From the NCBI RefSeq assembly GCF_030867145.1, contig NC_134429.1, forward strand, positions 15,934,677-15,998,676: a stretch of 64,000 bases of DNA. The letters are read 5' to 3'. Source of the stretch: Opisthocomus hoazin. Taxonomy: Eukaryota; Chordata; Aves; Opisthocomiformes; Opisthocomidae. A program made the translations under genes and the position numbers. Below are positions 63,412 to 64,000 of this stretch, in pieces. The notes under the pieces were generated by a model, which saw nothing but the letters and a program-made list of their open reading frames with translations, did not search any database and had not been told where the DNA came from. Each line of letters starts with the position of its first letter. The first letter of the stretch is position 1.

Positions 63412-64000
63412 CCCTTTTCAAAAAGGGTGGAAAGGAGGACCCTGGGAGCTACCGACCTGGCAGCCTCACCTCTGTGCCTGGGAAGATCATGGAACAGATC
63501 CTCCTAGAAGATATGCTAAGGGACATGGAGGCCAGGGAGGTGATTCGAGACACCCAGCATGGCTTCACCAAGGGCAAGTCCTGCCTGACCAACCTGGTGG
63601 CTTTCTATGATGGTGTAACAACAAGGGTGGACAAGGGAAAACCAATGGCCGTCATCTATCTGGATTTTTGTAAAGCCTTTGACACGGTCCCCCACAACAT
63701 CCTTCTCTCCAAATTGGAGAGCCATGGATTTGATGGGTGGACTGTTCGGTGGATAAGGAATTGGTTGGATGGTCGCAGCCAAAGGGTAGTGGTCAACGGC
63801 TCAATGTCCGGATGGAGACCAGTGGCGAGTGGAGTCCCTCAGGGGTCCGTACTGGGACTGGTGCTGTTCAATATATTTATCAATGACATGGACAGCGACA
63901 TCGAGTGCACCCTCAGCAAGTTTGCAGATGACACCAAGCTGAGTGGTACAGTCAAGACACCAGAAGGACGGGATGCCATCCAGAGGGACCTGCACAAGCT
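63412..64000 (+). mobile_element. CR1 retrotransposon, ORF2 reverse-transcriptase part, open frame to window edge
   Basis: From 63417 one frame is open to the end of the window (about 194 codons). It shows CR1 reverse-transcriptase landmarks in order: [65 protein letters not shown] and the catalytic FADD followed by TKLSG. The left end is truncated inside ORF2 at a minisatellite; the right end is cut by the window. There is no stop codon or frameshift in this part, unlike the other two CR1 pieces, so this copy is younger or better preserved. Reading frames on the opposite strand here are shadows. Confidence 0.93.

Noticed and set aside
63516-63995. Minus-strand frames over the CR1 element
   Set aside because: Shadows of the sense reverse-transcriptase frame.

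Overview
The window is vertebrate nuclear DNA, and almost certainly avian. The genes are split into short exons with GT-AG introns, GC content is very high with CpG islands, and all three interspersed repeats I recognise are CR1 non-LTR retrotransposon fragments. Gene content and order (TRIM62, ZNF362, PHC2) match human 1p34-35, which from memory corresponds to chicken microchromosome 23. The species cannot be fixed from the sequence alone.

Layout. 1-1667 holds the 5' three coding exons of TRIM62 on the minus strand, running off the left edge, with a CpG-island promoter at about 2.33-2.85 kb. TRIM62 and ZNF362 are divergent, separated by about 6-8 kb of CpG-rich and minisatellite DNA. ZNF362 (plus strand) has a probable first coding exon at 11120-11160 and seven more from 16609 to 21280, with a 3'UTR to about 22.47 kb. 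PHC2 (minus strand) is tail-to-tail with it: stop codon at 24848-24850, fourteen coding exons back to the ATG at 36228, a non-coding first exon near 40.93-41.1 kb, and an internal CpG-island promoter near 28 kb that fits the known short PHC2 isoform. From about 41.1 kb to the right edge I find no host gene. That part holds minisatellites, a 5.6 kb unique stretch (52.2-57.9 kb), two CR1 3' fragments, and a CR1 reverse-transcriptase frame that is open to the right edge.

TRIM62 is a RING/B-box E3 ligase, ZNF362 a C2H2 zinc-finger DNA-binding protein and PHC2 a Polycomb PRC1 subunit. They are neighbours by synteny and not a known functional operon-like unit. The most striking property is repeat structure: about 25 tandem-repeat blocks cover roughly 40% of the window (my estimate by eye). 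Many have periods divisible by three (15, 36, about 165 bp), so they create long spurious reading frames on both strands. One array, in the PHC2 intron before the FCS zinc-finger exon, has copied that exon's 3' splice site and first ~25 coding bases about six times.

Reading frames of ZNF362 and PHC2 contain about ten single-base indels, nearly all between 20.7 and 25.8 kb and in the most conserved domains, while splice sites and residues around them are intact. I read these as assembly errors, not pseudogenization. No bacterial-type system, CRISPR array, tRNA or rRNA was recognised.
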